Below are positions 1 to 7,482 of a stretch of 64,000 nt of DNA, piece by piece (position 1 is the stretch's first letter; each line of letters begins with the position of its first letter). Both the position numbers and the translations under genes were made by a program. The stretch covers positions 186,001-250,000 of the forward strand of contig NZ_LT960611.1 in NCBI RefSeq assembly GCF_900233005.1. The letters run 5' to 3'. Below the pieces are notes generated by a model. That model was not told where the DNA came from. It did no database searches and saw only the letters and a list, made by a program, of their open reading frames with translations. This stretch comes from Vibrio tapetis subsp. tapetis. Its GTDB lineage: Bacteria > Pseudomonadota > Gammaproteobacteria > Enterobacterales > Vibrionaceae.

Positions 1-101
1 AAGATAAGTCTTTTCCAAAACCAATCCAAATGAATGGCCGTTGTTTAGGGTGGCGAGAGTCTGTTTTTGTAGAATGGTTAAACAAGCAGGGAGGTGAGTA
101 A
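1..101 (+). CDS. AlpA-family regulator, C-terminal end (partial)
   Basis: Only the last 32 codons lie in the window, read in the frame that ends with TAA at 99-101. The residues FPKPIQMNGRCLGW followed by RESVFVEWL match the conserved C-terminal half of AlpA-like (MerR-fold) small regulators of P4-type satellites and cryptic prophages, where the pattern is FPKPIxLxxRxxGWxExEVxxW. Family members usually activate the integrase or excision genes of their element. The stop codon overlaps the ATG of the next gene by one base (TAATG), so the two are probably translationally coupled. The start lies left of the window. The assignment rests on pattern recognition of a short tail and cannot be closer than family level. 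Confidence 0.7.
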   Translation, partial: DKSFPKPIQMNGRCLGWRESVFVEWLNKQGGE

Positions 102-1384
102 TGAGCCTTCCTTTAGCTGAGCGGACTGAAAGTAGCCCTAAAAAAGTGGGGGAAGGGCCATCCTTCCCAGACTCTAAGTTAACAGGAAGTAGTTTAAAGG
201 TACTGAATACCGCAGATAACCTAAAAGCGCTTCTCGATTTTTTGTCTTTTAAACCCTACCTGAACACCATGACTTATGAAGTTGAGATTGAGGCGAGCAC
301 GGAAACAGGGATTCGTGTTATTCCAAGAGACGAACTTAATAGCATTTTAATAAGTGAGTCTTCTAAGCATGGCTTTCCAAGAGATGGAATCGAGCACCAC
401 CTTCATATCATTGCAAAAAAAAATAAACGCCATCCAGTAGCTATGTTCCTTGAAGGTAAGCTGTGGGATAGAGTGGAACGTGTAGATGCAGTGATTGACT
501 GTGTAGTATCAAAACAACCTGAATTAACGAAACTGATAATGAGACGCTGGTTTGTGGGGTGTATTGCATCTCTTTATGAGGATAACTTTAAGAGTAAGTT
601 AGTGCCTGTCTTGCAGGGCGACCAATCGCGTATAAAAACAGCCTATATCAGTCGGTTTGCTGAAATTGTAGAACACGCCTTTTTAGAAGGAGCTGAGTTA
701 AATCCAACAAAGAAAGACAGCATCATCTCAAGTATATACTCTTGGATTATAGAGCTGGGTGAACTAGAACGCACCACAAAGCATAGCCAAGGTGCATTAA
801 AAGCCTTTGTTTCGAAAAAGGTGGATACAGTAAGGCCGCCATACTGTCGAGTAGACATAAAAAAACCTCGACAGAGCCATTTTATAGCCACTGTTAACGG
901 GGAAGACTTCCTTAAAGATAGGACGGGTAATACTCGCTTTGCCGTCATTGAGCTGACGGCACCTGTAGAGATTGAGCGAGTGAACTCGTTACTAGGATGG
1001 TCATTTAAGCGTTCAGGAAGCACCAGTTGCGATCACCCTGAGAAGCTATTGCAGTTTTGGCTCGAAGTGAAGTGCATGTATGACGAAGGAGAACCTTGGA
1101 TGTTTTCTCCAGAAGAGCAACGGCGAGTAGATCGGCTATCCAATCGATATTTAGATAAAGGGCACTTCTACAAGTTGATCGCGGAGTATTTACACACTAG
1201 CTCTGATTATTCTACGTGTAACGAAGAGTGGCTGACATCGACTCAAATATGTGGCGAATTAGGAGTTCAAACTACTAACGTTGTACATATAGGGAGAGCG
1301 CTAAAAATGCTGGCTGACGATGAACTGCTGGATAGCCGCCATAAAAATGGATACCGTTTATATCAATTTCCAACAAATTCATAG
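101..1384 (+). CDS. VapE-like (virulence-associated E) replication protein of an integrated element
   Basis: This 427-residue protein carries the VapE/DUF5906-type helicase core found in phage satellites: a W-D-x-V-x-R-V-D segment (122-129), the ATPase region (165-225), a Walker-B-like WIIELGELE (215-223), a VDTVRPPY segment (241-248) and the GNTRF strand (276-280). Relatives act with a primase in element replication. The Walker A position reads GDQSRIKT (173-180); the glycine before the lysine is replaced by isoleucine, so ATP binding may be weakened or altered. No primase domain is visible at the N-terminus. The C-terminal 80 residues look like a winged helix. The gene follows the AlpA-like gene with a one-base overlap and ends in a strong terminator at 1401-1450. 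Family call is good; activity is uncertain. Confidence 0.75.
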   Translation: MSLPLAERTESSPKKVGEGPSFPDSKLTGSSLKVLNTADNLKALLDFLSFKPYLNTMTYEVEIEASTETGIRVIPRDELNSILISESSKHGFPRDGIEHHLHIIAKKNKRHPVAMFLEGKLWDRVERVDAVIDCVVSKQPELTKLIMRRWFVGCIASLYEDNFKSKLVPVLQGDQSRIKTAYISRFAEIVEHAFLEGAELNPTKKDSIISSIYSWIIELGELERTTKHSQGALKAFVSKKVDTVRPPYCRVDIKKPRQSHFIATVNGEDFLKDRTGNTRFAVIELTAPVEIERVNSLLGWSFKRSGSTSCDHPEKLLQFWLEVKCMYDEGEPWMFSPEEQRRVDRLSNRYLDKGHFYKLIAEYLHTSSDYSTCNEEWLTSTQICGELGVQTTNVVHIGRALKMLADDELLDSRHKNGYRLYQFPTNS

Positions 1385-1400
1385 CTACTCCAAAGACACC

Positions 1401-1455
1401 AAAGTTACCCCACTGCTTCACTTTATAAAGTGAGGTAGTGGGGTAACTTTTTGGT
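1401..1455 (+). terminator. Long near-perfect palindrome and terminator after the VapE-like gene
   Basis: Bases 1401-1425 and 1426-1450 are reverse complements except for two G-U type positions, giving a 25-bp stem with essentially no loop, followed by a T run at 1448-1452. It begins 16 bases after the stop codon. It works on paper as a rho-independent terminator; the stem is far longer than the other terminators in the window. Confidence 0.8.
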
Positions 1456-1963
1456 TTTCGCACAGTATCAAAATACAAGAAAAGCTAGATGGTGAGAGCC
1501 ATAGACGCGTGCTTAGCCCTGTCACTCCATCGGAGTGACAGGGCTTACAGCAACCACCATTATTGGGCTAGTCAGCCATATATCAACATGATAAGCGCGT
1601 GACCACGGAGCTTAAAGGGCCATGGCATTCCCAACGCCAACAAAATTGTCATGCCTAAATATACCGCCCATAATCGAGCTGAATCTAAGTAACACAGCCA
1701 TCGCTGTACAGTTATCGCATAAGAAATTCCAACTTTTAGCGCATTCTATTTCTGGGCCCACACGGGTTTCTGAAAGTATCAATTGATAAAGGCTTACGGC
1801 TATTCAATTGTTCGAGAACTTCTCACGCAGTAGCTTTAGTCCCATTACCATTTTTGATTTCATCGAGAGTGGCACTTTAAAAAAGTGGGGGCAATAACAC
1901 TAACCTAACTTGAACACCTGCTACTGCACTATAGAAATATGAACAAGATGAAATAGCCAATTG
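1456..1963. other. Gene-free stretch of the element with one strong hairpin
   Basis: About 500 bases without a convincing gene. Bases 1515-1528 and 1532-1545 form a perfect 14-bp stem with a 3-base loop, but no T run follows in either direction. A minus-strand frame across roughly 1610-1870 stays open for about 55 codons and continues beyond one stop; it has no start, ribosome site or recognisable family, so it could be decayed coding sequence or chance. Confidence 0.5.
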
Positions 1964-1990
1964 AAAGCCGACATTATGTCGGCTTTTTTA
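1964..1990 (+). terminator. Rho-independent terminator upstream of the integrase
   Basis: A 10-bp stem (AAAGCCGACA paired across a short TTA loop to its complement) ends in a run of Ts at 1984-1989. It lies 34 bases before the integrase ATG and would stop plus-strand transcription coming from the left, insulating the integrase. Confidence 0.75.
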
Positions 1991-2023
1991 TTTTCTACTT
2001 CCATCATTTCTTAAGGAGTTCGC

Positions 2024-2887
2024 ATGGCGACCAACTTCATGTTCAAAGTCTCACAGGTGTTAAAACGAAATCCAGATGGCTCACATGCAACGAGAGCCGA
2101 GAGAAAAAAAGTCCTCAAGCTCGTTGATCGTAATCTGTCAGAGCTTGGCTTTAAAAAACTGGCGCTACACAACTTAGGGCCAAAGCACTTAAACGCGGTC
2201 ATTGGTATGTGGATGGCGAATGGCCTTAGCACTGGCACCATCAAAAATCGAGTAGCGCATCTTCGTTGGTTACTAGAGAAAATTGACAAGGTAGGTGTGC
2301 TGCCTAAGAGCAATATCAGTCTGGGTATCCCTAACCGCGTGTATGTGACCAATCAAGATAAATCTAGGGAGCTTAAAGAAGATCAACTGAGCCTTATTAC
2401 AGATGCTCACCTGCAAGCTTCCTTCCGTTTACAGATTACTTTTGGCTTACGACGAGAAGAGTCGATGAAGATCTGCTTGAAAGAAGCCGATAAAGGCACG
2501 TATTTGAGGGTGACTAAAACGAAGGGGGCGAGGCAAAGAGACATCCCCATTATCACAACACAGCAAAGAGAGCTTTTAGAGCAAATTAAGCCGCTGGTTG
2601 GTGTTGGCTCATTGATCCCTTCGGATGTGTCGTATAAGACACAGGTGGGGCGTTACGAGCAGGCTTGTATAAAGATGGGAATAGATAAAGCGCATGGACT
2701 GAGGCATGCCTATGCACAGAAGCGCTATCAACAACTCGTTGGCTTACCATGCCCCGCTAAAGGTGGTCCGAAAAGAGGGGACATGACAAATGAGCAGTAT
2801 GAAACGGTCAAGCTGATTAGAACTCAGATCAGCGAAGAGCTCGGTCATGGAAGAGAAGAAGTCACAGCGGTCTACCTAGGAAGGTAG
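2024..2887 (+). CDS. Tyrosine recombinase (phage-type integrase)
   Basis: A 287-residue integrase with all the catalytic residues of tyrosine recombinases in place: Arg143 (FGLRREES), a lysine in the TKTKGAR beta-hairpin near 165-167, His224 and Arg227 (HGLRH), His275 (ELGHG) and the nucleophile Tyr284 three residues from the C-terminus (VYLGR). The N-terminal 100 residues look like a SAM-like DNA-binding domain. The layout resembles the Phage_int_SAM_2 / Integrase_1 type of proteobacterial prophage integrases rather than the larger P4 integrases. The start is supported by an AAGGAG site 7 bases upstream. It sits 0.56 kb from the 3' end of tRNA-Ile2, its likely attachment site. It appears full length and functional. 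Confidence 0.88.
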   Translation: MATNFMFKVSQVLKRNPDGSHATRAERKKVLKLVDRNLSELGFKKLALHNLGPKHLNAVIGMWMANGLSTGTIKNRVAHLRWLLEKIDKVGVLPKSNISLGIPNRVYVTNQDKSRELKEDQLSLITDAHLQASFRLQITFGLRREESMKICLKEADKGTYLRVTKTKGARQRDIPIITTQQRELLEQIKPLVGVGSLIPSDVSYKTQVGRYEQACIKMGIDKAHGLRHAYAQKRYQQLVGLPCPAKGGPKRGDMTNEQYETVKLIRTQISEELGHGREEVTAVYLGR

Positions 2888-2896
2888 AAAACACCA

Positions 2897-2956
2897 ATTT
2901 TGACTCAGTGGGTTCTATTGCTCGTGATGTGACACTTAACCCAACTGAGTCAAAAT
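2897..2956. repeat. Inverted repeat just after the integrase gene
   Basis: Bases 2897-2914 and 2938-2956 are reverse complements with a single one-base bulge, separated by 23 bases. It begins 10 bases after the integrase stop. No T run follows, so it is not an obvious terminator; it could be a protein-binding site of the element or a weak attenuator. Confidence 0.6.
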
Positions 2957-3026
2957 GGGCGAGTCCACAAAACCAAAAGGTTAAGCGATACATAAACAGT
3001 CCCACATCGACAAAATGCCAAAAAGA

Positions 3027-3054
3027 GTTATAAAGGGTCAAAGTAGGTTATAAT
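3027..3054 (+). promoter_or_regulatory. Probable promoter of the small membrane protein gene
   Basis: A perfect TATAAT lies at 3049-3054 with a weak -35 (GTTATA, 3027-3032) at 16 bases. It is 33 bases ahead of the start codon of the 46-residue gene. The -10 is convincing, the -35 is not. Confidence 0.5.
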
Positions 3055-3087
3055 CTGAGCAAAGCAAGTATTTAAAGGAGGCATGAA

Positions 3088-3228
3088 ATGCTCACAGAAT
3101 GTTTGGAAGAGTTAAGCACGATAAAAGTATCAGGTCTGGTTGCATTCTTGGTTATTATCGCAATTTGTACAGCTGGAACTTTATGGTTCGCATGTTGGTA
3201 CGATAAAAAGCACGGAATTGATCAGTGA
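3088..3228 (+). CDS. Small single-helix membrane protein, unknown function
   Basis: A 46-residue frame starts with ATG at 3088, placed 7 bases after a strong AAAGGAGG site. An ATG at 3083 is in another frame and stops after ten codons. The protein has a polar N-terminus (MLTECLEELSTIKVSG), one hydrophobic helix of about 22 residues (LVAFLVIIAICTAGTLWFACW) and a short charged tail (YDKKHGIDQ). It therefore looks like an inner-membrane microprotein with the positively charged tail probably in the cytoplasm. It has its own TATAAT and a terminator right behind it, so it is a free-standing gene between the integrase and the tRNA. I do not recognise the family. Confidence 0.65.
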   Translation: MLTECLEELSTIKVSGLVAFLVIIAICTAGTLWFACWYDKKHGIDQ

Positions 3229-3250
3229 GTGTAACAAGTGTTTCTTTAAG

Positions 3251-3284
3251 AAAGCGCCTCTTTAACAAAGGGGCGCTTTTTTTA
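3251..3284 (+). terminator. Terminator of the small membrane protein gene
   Basis: A 13-bp stem with one G-U pair (AAAGCGCCTCTTT against its partner at 3271-3283 region) and a 3-4 base loop ends in a run of Ts at 3277-3283. It starts 22 bases after the stop codon. Confidence 0.8.
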
Positions 3285-3361
3285 GTTCCGTTATGAGCTG
3301 ATAGCTGGAAAAAGCTAGGTTTGGCCTAACCGCCTCAAAAATGTGCGTTAAGTCACTTCCT

Positions 3362-3384
3362 AACTACACCCACAACTACACCCA
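3362..3384. repeat. Two direct copies of AACTACACCCA between integrase and tRNA
   Basis: AACTACACCCA occurs at 3362-3372 and again at 3374-3384, a period of 12 bases. Short directly repeated sites next to a tRNA attachment site are typical of integrase arm-type binding sites; that role here is inference. Confidence 0.45.
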
Positions 3385-3398
3385 GAACCGTAAAATGC

Positions 3399-3438
3399 AA
3401 AAAAGGCGTAGTAGGTACTAACCTGCTACGCCTTTCTA
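3399..3438 (-). terminator. Terminator of tRNA-Ile2
   Basis: A 15-bp stem with one wobble pair and a 4-base loop lies immediately downstream of the tRNA 3' end; read on the minus strand it is followed by a run of Ts (plus-strand A run at 3399-3404). Confidence 0.8.
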
Positions 3439-3442
3439 AATT

Positions 3443-3518
3443 TGGTGGCCCCTCGCAGACTTGAACTGCGGACCAATCGATTATGAGTCGACTGCTCTAA
3501 CCACTGAGCTAAGGGGCC
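3443..3518 (-). tRNA. tRNA-Ile2 (CAU anticodon, lysidine-modified)
   Basis: The minus strand folds as a 76-base tRNA with encoded CCA. The acceptor stem GGCCCCT pairs with AGGGGCC, the T loop GTTCAAGTC type is present, and the anticodon loop CTCATAA gives CAT. The acceptor and D arm match E. coli ileX/ileY (tRNA-Ile2, decoding AUA after TilS converts C34 to lysidine) rather than initiator or elongator tRNA-Met, although the CAU anticodon often leads to a methionine label. It has its own promoter and terminator. An integrated element abuts its 3' end, so the 3' part is the presumed attachment site. Confidence 0.9.
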
Positions 3519-3530
3519 GATAGGGGACTG

Positions 3531-3559
3531 ATTATAGGGTATGCGGGTTAGTGTGTCTA
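3531..3559 (-). promoter_or_regulatory. Sigma-70 promoter of tRNA-Ile2
   Basis: On the minus strand TAGACA (plus 3554-3559), a 17-base spacer and TATAAT (plus 3531-3536) precede the tRNA 5' end by 12 bases. The GC-rich bases between -10 and the tRNA (CAGTCCCC) resemble the discriminator of stringently controlled stable-RNA promoters. Confidence 0.85.
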
Positions 3560-3613
3560 GATGCTAGGGGGTTGATTTACGCCTAGTTTTTAGCCGTTCA
3601 GTTCACGGATAAT

Positions 3614-3643
3614 AAAAAAGGTGAGCATTTGCTCACCTTTTAA
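3614..3643 (-). terminator. Terminator of rpoD
   Basis: A stem of about 11 bp (AAAGGTGAGCA and its complement) lies 28 bases past the rpoD stop; on the minus strand it is followed by a T run (plus-strand A run 3614-3619). It closes the rpsU-yqeY-dnaG-rpoD unit. Confidence 0.8.
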
Positions 3644-3670
3644 TCAACTTTCGAATTTTAAAGCGGTTGT

Positions 3671-5512
3671 TTACTCGTCTAGGAAGCTGCGCAGAGTTTC
3701 TGAACGGCTTGGGTGACGTAGTTTACGTAGTGCTTTTGCTTCGATTTGACGGATACGCTCACGTGTAACGTCAAATTGCTTACCAACCTCTTCTAGAGTG
3801 TGGTCAGTGTTCATGTCGATACCGAAACGCATGCGAAGTACTTTCGCTTCACGTGGCGTTAGGCCAGCTAGAACGTCTTTAGTCGCGCCACGTAGGCTAG
3901 TCGCCGTTGCAGAGTCTAGAGGCAGTTCTAACGTAGTATCTTCGATGAAATCACCTAGATGCGAATCTTCGTCGTCACCGATTGGTGTCTCCATAGAGAT
4001 TGGCTCTTTAGCAATTTTCAGTACTTTACGGATCTTGTCTTCCGGCATTTGCATGCGTTCAGCCAATTCTTCCGGCAGTGGCTCGCGGCCCATCTCTTGA
4101 AGCATTTGACGCGAAATACGGTTCAGCTTGTTGATGGTTTCGATCATGTGTACAGGGATACGAATCGTACGTGCTTGGTCAGCAATCGAACGAGTAATCG
4201 CCTGACGGATCCACCAAGTTGCGTAAGTCGAGAACTTGTAACCACGACGATATTCAAACTTATCAACCGCTTTCATTAGGCCGATGTTACCTTCTTGGAT
4301 TAGATCCAAGAATTGTAGGCCACGGTTGGTGTATTTCTTCGCGATAGAAATAACCAGACGTAAGTTCGCTTCAACCATCTCTTTCTTCGCACGACGAGCT
4401 TTCGCTTCACCGATAGACATACGACGGCTGATATCTTTAATGCTTTGTACCGGAAGAGAAGTTTCACCTTCGATTGCTTTCAATTTTAGAATGCAACGAC
4501 GGATGTCATCTTCACTGCGGCGAATTTTTTCTGCATACGGCTTATCTGACGCTAGAATTTCATCTAACCAAGCTTCTGAAGATTCATTACCAGTAAACAG
4601 GGCAACGAAAGACTTCTTAGGCATTTTGCCGTATTCAACACAAGTACGAATAATCAAACGCTCTTGTGTGCGAACACGATCCATAGACGTACGTAGTTCT
4701 CTGACTAGGTAGTCAAACTGTTTTGGAATCAAACGGAACTGGCGGAAAGTATCCAGTAGTTCTGTTTTTAATTCAGAAGCCATTGCCACGTCGCGGCCTT
4801 GCTCATTAATAGCAAGTTGCAGGTTTTGATAAGCGTTGCGTAGATCTGAGAATTTCTCAGCAGCAAACTCTGGATCAATACCTGTGTCTTCTTCTTCCTC
4901 GTCTTCGTCGTCGTCCGACTCTGCTTCTTTATCTTCATCTTCAAGATCTTGCTCAGCAAGTTCAGAACCGATGTGAGTCGCAGTTGGCGCCGTTGTACCA
5001 TCATCATCAGGATCAACAAATCCTGCGATAAGGTCGGTAAGACGAAGTTCTTCAGCTTGAACTTTATCAAATTGTTCTAAGATGTATGAGATAGTGCCAG
5101 GGTACTCAGCAACAGAAGCTTGTACCTGGTTAATGCCATCTTCAATGCGTTTCGCAATATCGATCTCGCCTTCACGAGTCAACAGCTCAACGGTACCCAT
5201 TTCACGCATGTACATGCGCACTGGGTCTGTAGTTCGGCCGATTTCACTTTCTACGCTTGAGAGGGCAGCCGCTGCAGCTTCAGCTGCGTCTTCGTCCGCG
5301 ACCGCTTCATTCATCATGAGGTCATCAGCATCGGGTGCTGTTTCAACAACTTGGATACCCATGTCATTGATCATCTGAATGATGTCTTCTACCTGCTCAG
5401 AATCAACGATTTCTTGCGGTAGGTGGTCATTTACTTCGGCGTATGTCAGATAGCCTTGCTCTTTGCCTTTAGCGACAAGTAACTTTAGCTGTGACTGCGG
5501 ATTTTGATCCAT
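3671..5512 (-). CDS. rpoD: RNA polymerase sigma factor RpoD (sigma-70)
   Basis: The 613-residue length matches the housekeeping sigma factor of E. coli. Domain order is region 1.1 (about 1-80), region 1.2 ([20 protein letters not shown], near 96-115), a nonconserved region with a long acidic run ([12 protein letters not shown], near 200-212), region 2 with the core-binding and -10 reading helices ([15 protein letters not shown] and [19 protein letters not shown]), region 3 ([14 protein letters not shown]) and region 4 with the -35 reading helix ([17 protein letters not shown]). It directs core polymerase to most promoters. It is the last gene of the macromolecular synthesis operon, 128 bases after dnaG. 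That gap could hold an internal promoter, but I did not identify one. Confidence 0.98.
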   Translation of the reverse strand: MDQNPQSQLKLLVAKGKEQGYLTYAEVNDHLPQEIVDSEQVEDIIQMINDMGIQVVETAPDADDLMMNEAVADEDAAEAAAAALSSVESEIGRTTDPVRMYMREMGTVELLTREGEIDIAKRIEDGINQVQASVAEYPGTISYILEQFDKVQAEELRLTDLIAGFVDPDDDGTTAPTATHIGSELAEQDLEDEDKEAESDDDEDEEEEDTGIDPEFAAEKFSDLRNAYQNLQLAINEQGRDVAMASELKTELLDTFRQFRLIPKQFDYLVRELRTSMDRVRTQERLIIRTCVEYGKMPKKSFVALFTGNESSEAWLDEILASDKPYAEKIRRSEDDIRRCILKLKAIEGETSLPVQSIKDISRRMSIGEAKARRAKKEMVEANLRLVISIAKKYTNRGLQFLDLIQEGNIGLMKAVDKFEYRRGYKFSTYATWWIRQAITRSIADQARTIRIPVHMIETINKLNRISRQMLQEMGREPLPEELAERMQMPEDKIRKVLKIAKEPISMETPIGDDEDSHLGDFIEDTTLELPLDSATATSLRGATKDVLAGLTPREAKVLRMRFGIDMNTDHTLEEVGKQFDVTRERIRQIEAKALRKLRHPSRSETLRSFLDE

Positions 5513-5640
5513 AGACGATATCCAACTTCTAGTCAGGTGATGAATTTAGTTTTGCGAAATGCAAACCGCCAATTTTAACAAATATTTTGCACGCTGCCTA
5601 TGTTAACTTTGCATAGTAAGTCGACAATTTGTGACCGTAT

Positions 5641-7383
5641 CTATGCTTTTAGGTCTAGCATGAGGGCTACTAATTCCCTTTTTTCATCGGCACTTAGGCC
5701 AACGCTTCTATCTTTCGCTTGTAGCGATTCAATTTGTTTTTCAACGCATTGGGCAATAATGTTGTCCAATGAGTCTAAAAATATGTCTTGCAGGTCATTA
5801 TCTTCACCTAGTGGGATTTCCCAACCGGCTAATCGAGATAATAATGGGCTGCTTTGTTCATTGCGCCAGTGCTCTAAGAGTTGACCTGTGTTTATATTGG
5901 GATGCGCACGGCACTTATCAAGTACTTCAACAAATAAACTTAACCCGGGTAGGGCAATATGTTCAACGCTCGATAAATCTGGTACCAATTCACTATAGCT
6001 CGGATTTTGTAATAGGAGTGCTATTACGACGCGCATCGGTGTACGTTTAATGTCTTTATGCGGCTGAGAGCGTGCTGTTTCTTCGCTCGGTAGCGTCGGT
6101 TTTTTATAGATCCCGGTTTTTTGCCCGAGTAGCTTTAGTAACTGTGATTGCAGGGCGTTATCAGGAATCTTATTAATTAATGGTAATGCCAGTGCTTCTA
6201 AAGCGGCTTTTCCTTCATCATTGCCGACATCAACCTGTGACAGCAAATTGTTAAACAGATACTTTGATAAAGGTTCAGCATCGCGTACTTGGGTTTCAAA
6301 TTCATCTTTGCCAAATTTTCGGATATAGCTGTCAGGATCTTCTCCGTCAGGCAAAAATAGAAACTTCAACACATGGCCGCTTTTTAGAAAGCTGAGTGCA
6401 TTCTCAAGTGCTCGCCATGCGGCTTCTCTACCCGCCCTGTCACCATCGTAGCAACACACTACGGTGCCGGTTTGGCGAAAGAGTAATTGTAGGTGGTCAC
6501 CCGTGGTAGAGGTGCCAAGTGAGGCGACTGAGTAGTCTACGCCATATTGCGCAAGGGCAACCACATCCATGTAACCTTCAACCACCAGGATTTGTGGCGG
6601 TTCACGGTAAGCTTGTGTCACTTCATAAAGGCCGTATAGCTCTTTGCCTTTATGGAAAATAGGGGTTTCTGGGGAGTTTAGGTACTTAGGCGTGCCATCG
6701 CCAATAACACGGCCACCAAAACCAATAACTCGGCCTCGACGATCGCGGATAGGAAACATCACTCGGCCACGAAAACGGTCATAGCGGTTGCCTTTGTCGT
6801 TTTCAATGAGCATACCACCAGAGACAAGCATCTCTTGCGCGGCGGGTGTTTGGCCAAAGTTTTTGCGTACTAAATCCCATTCATCAGCAACAAAACCGAT
6901 ACCGAACTTTTGTACTACTTCGCCTGATAGACCTCTGTCTTTAAGGTAATCAATGGCGACTTTACTGCTCGACTGTTTCAGTTGAGAACGGTAAAACGCA
7001 GATATGCTGCCCATCATGTCGTATAGGCTACGTTTTTGTTCGGTATTGGCTTTTGGTGCTGTCGAGTATCCGCCACTGCGTTGTTCACGTGGTACTTCTA
7101 CGCCTACAAATGAGGCCAACTCTTCGATACTTTCAACAAACTCTAAGCGTTCGTACTCCATTAAGAAGTCGATGGCGTTACCATGGGCTCCACAACCAAA
7201 ACAGTGATAAAACTGTTTTTCTTGGCTGACACTAAAAGAGGGTGTTTTCTCATTGTGAAATGGGCAACACGCGCTGTAGTTTTTGCCTTTTTTCTTCAGT
7301 TTTACTCTCGGATCGACAATATCTACGATATCAACTCGCGCCAGTAAGTCATCAATGAAGGAACGTGGAATTTGTCCGGCCAT
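5641..7383 (-). CDS. dnaG: DNA primase
   Basis: A 580-residue primase that makes RNA primers at the replication fork with DnaB helicase. The N-terminal CHC2 zinc-binding domain shows Cys40, His43, Cys61 and Cys64 (CCPFHNEKTPSFSV and YHCFGCGAHG). The central catalytic core contains the TOPRIM glutamate in LVVEGYMDVVAL and the acidic CCYDGDRAGREAAW segment. The C-terminal 150 residues are the variable DnaB-binding region. It is preceded by yqeY with a 100-base gap that contains a hairpin (7431-7464), comparable to the attenuation found ahead of dnaG in E. coli, which would keep primase scarce relative to S21 and sigma-70. Confidence 0.97.
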   Translation of the reverse strand: MAGQIPRSFIDDLLARVDIVDIVDPRVKLKKKGKNYSACCPFHNEKTPSFSVSQEKQFYHCFGCGAHGNAIDFLMEYERLEFVESIEELASFVGVEVPREQRSGGYSTAPKANTEQKRSLYDMMGSISAFYRSQLKQSSSKVAIDYLKDRGLSGEVVQKFGIGFVADEWDLVRKNFGQTPAAQEMLVSGGMLIENDKGNRYDRFRGRVMFPIRDRRGRVIGFGGRVIGDGTPKYLNSPETPIFHKGKELYGLYEVTQAYREPPQILVVEGYMDVVALAQYGVDYSVASLGTSTTGDHLQLLFRQTGTVVCCYDGDRAGREAAWRALENALSFLKSGHVLKFLFLPDGEDPDSYIRKFGKDEFETQVRDAEPLSKYLFNNLLSQVDVGNDEGKAALEALALPLINKIPDNALQSQLLKLLGQKTGIYKKPTLPSEETARSQPHKDIKRTPMRVVIALLLQNPSYSELVPDLSSVEHIALPGLSLFVEVLDKCRAHPNINTGQLLEHWRNEQSSPLLSRLAGWEIPLGEDNDLQDIFLDSLDNIIAQCVEKQIESLQAKDRSVGLSADEKRELVALMLDLKA

Positions 7384-7430
7384 ATAACCTGATAAAAGTA
7401 AGAGTGGATTTATTAGCTTGCGGATACAAA

Positions 7431-7464
7431 CAAGCCGTGCGCTCCATCAGGATAGCACGGCTTG
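7431..7464 (-). promoter_or_regulatory. Hairpin between yqeY and dnaG, possible attenuator
   Basis: CAAGCCGTGC (7431-7440) pairs perfectly with 7455-7464 around a 14-base loop. On the minus strand it is followed by TTTGTATCC, only a weak T-rich tract, as expected for partial termination or an RNA-processing site ahead of dnaG. Seen: the hairpin. Inferred: the function. Confidence 0.55.
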
Positions 7465-7482
7465 CTGAATTTTCTTTAGGGC

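Noticed and set aside
1275..1478. Minus-strand frame of 67 codons at the end of the VapE-like gene
   Set aside because: It runs through the terminator palindrome and has no ribosome site; it is a shadow of the plus-strand gene.
1610..1870. Minus-strand open stretch (about 55 codons, continuing past a stop)
   Set aside because: No start, ribosome site or recognisable family; a stretch this long is not rare by chance. Kept only as a remark on the gene-free region.
1..3442. Second copy of the tRNA 3' end as left attachment site
   Set aside because: No match to the tRNA end was seen in this part; the other end of the element must lie outside the window if it exists.
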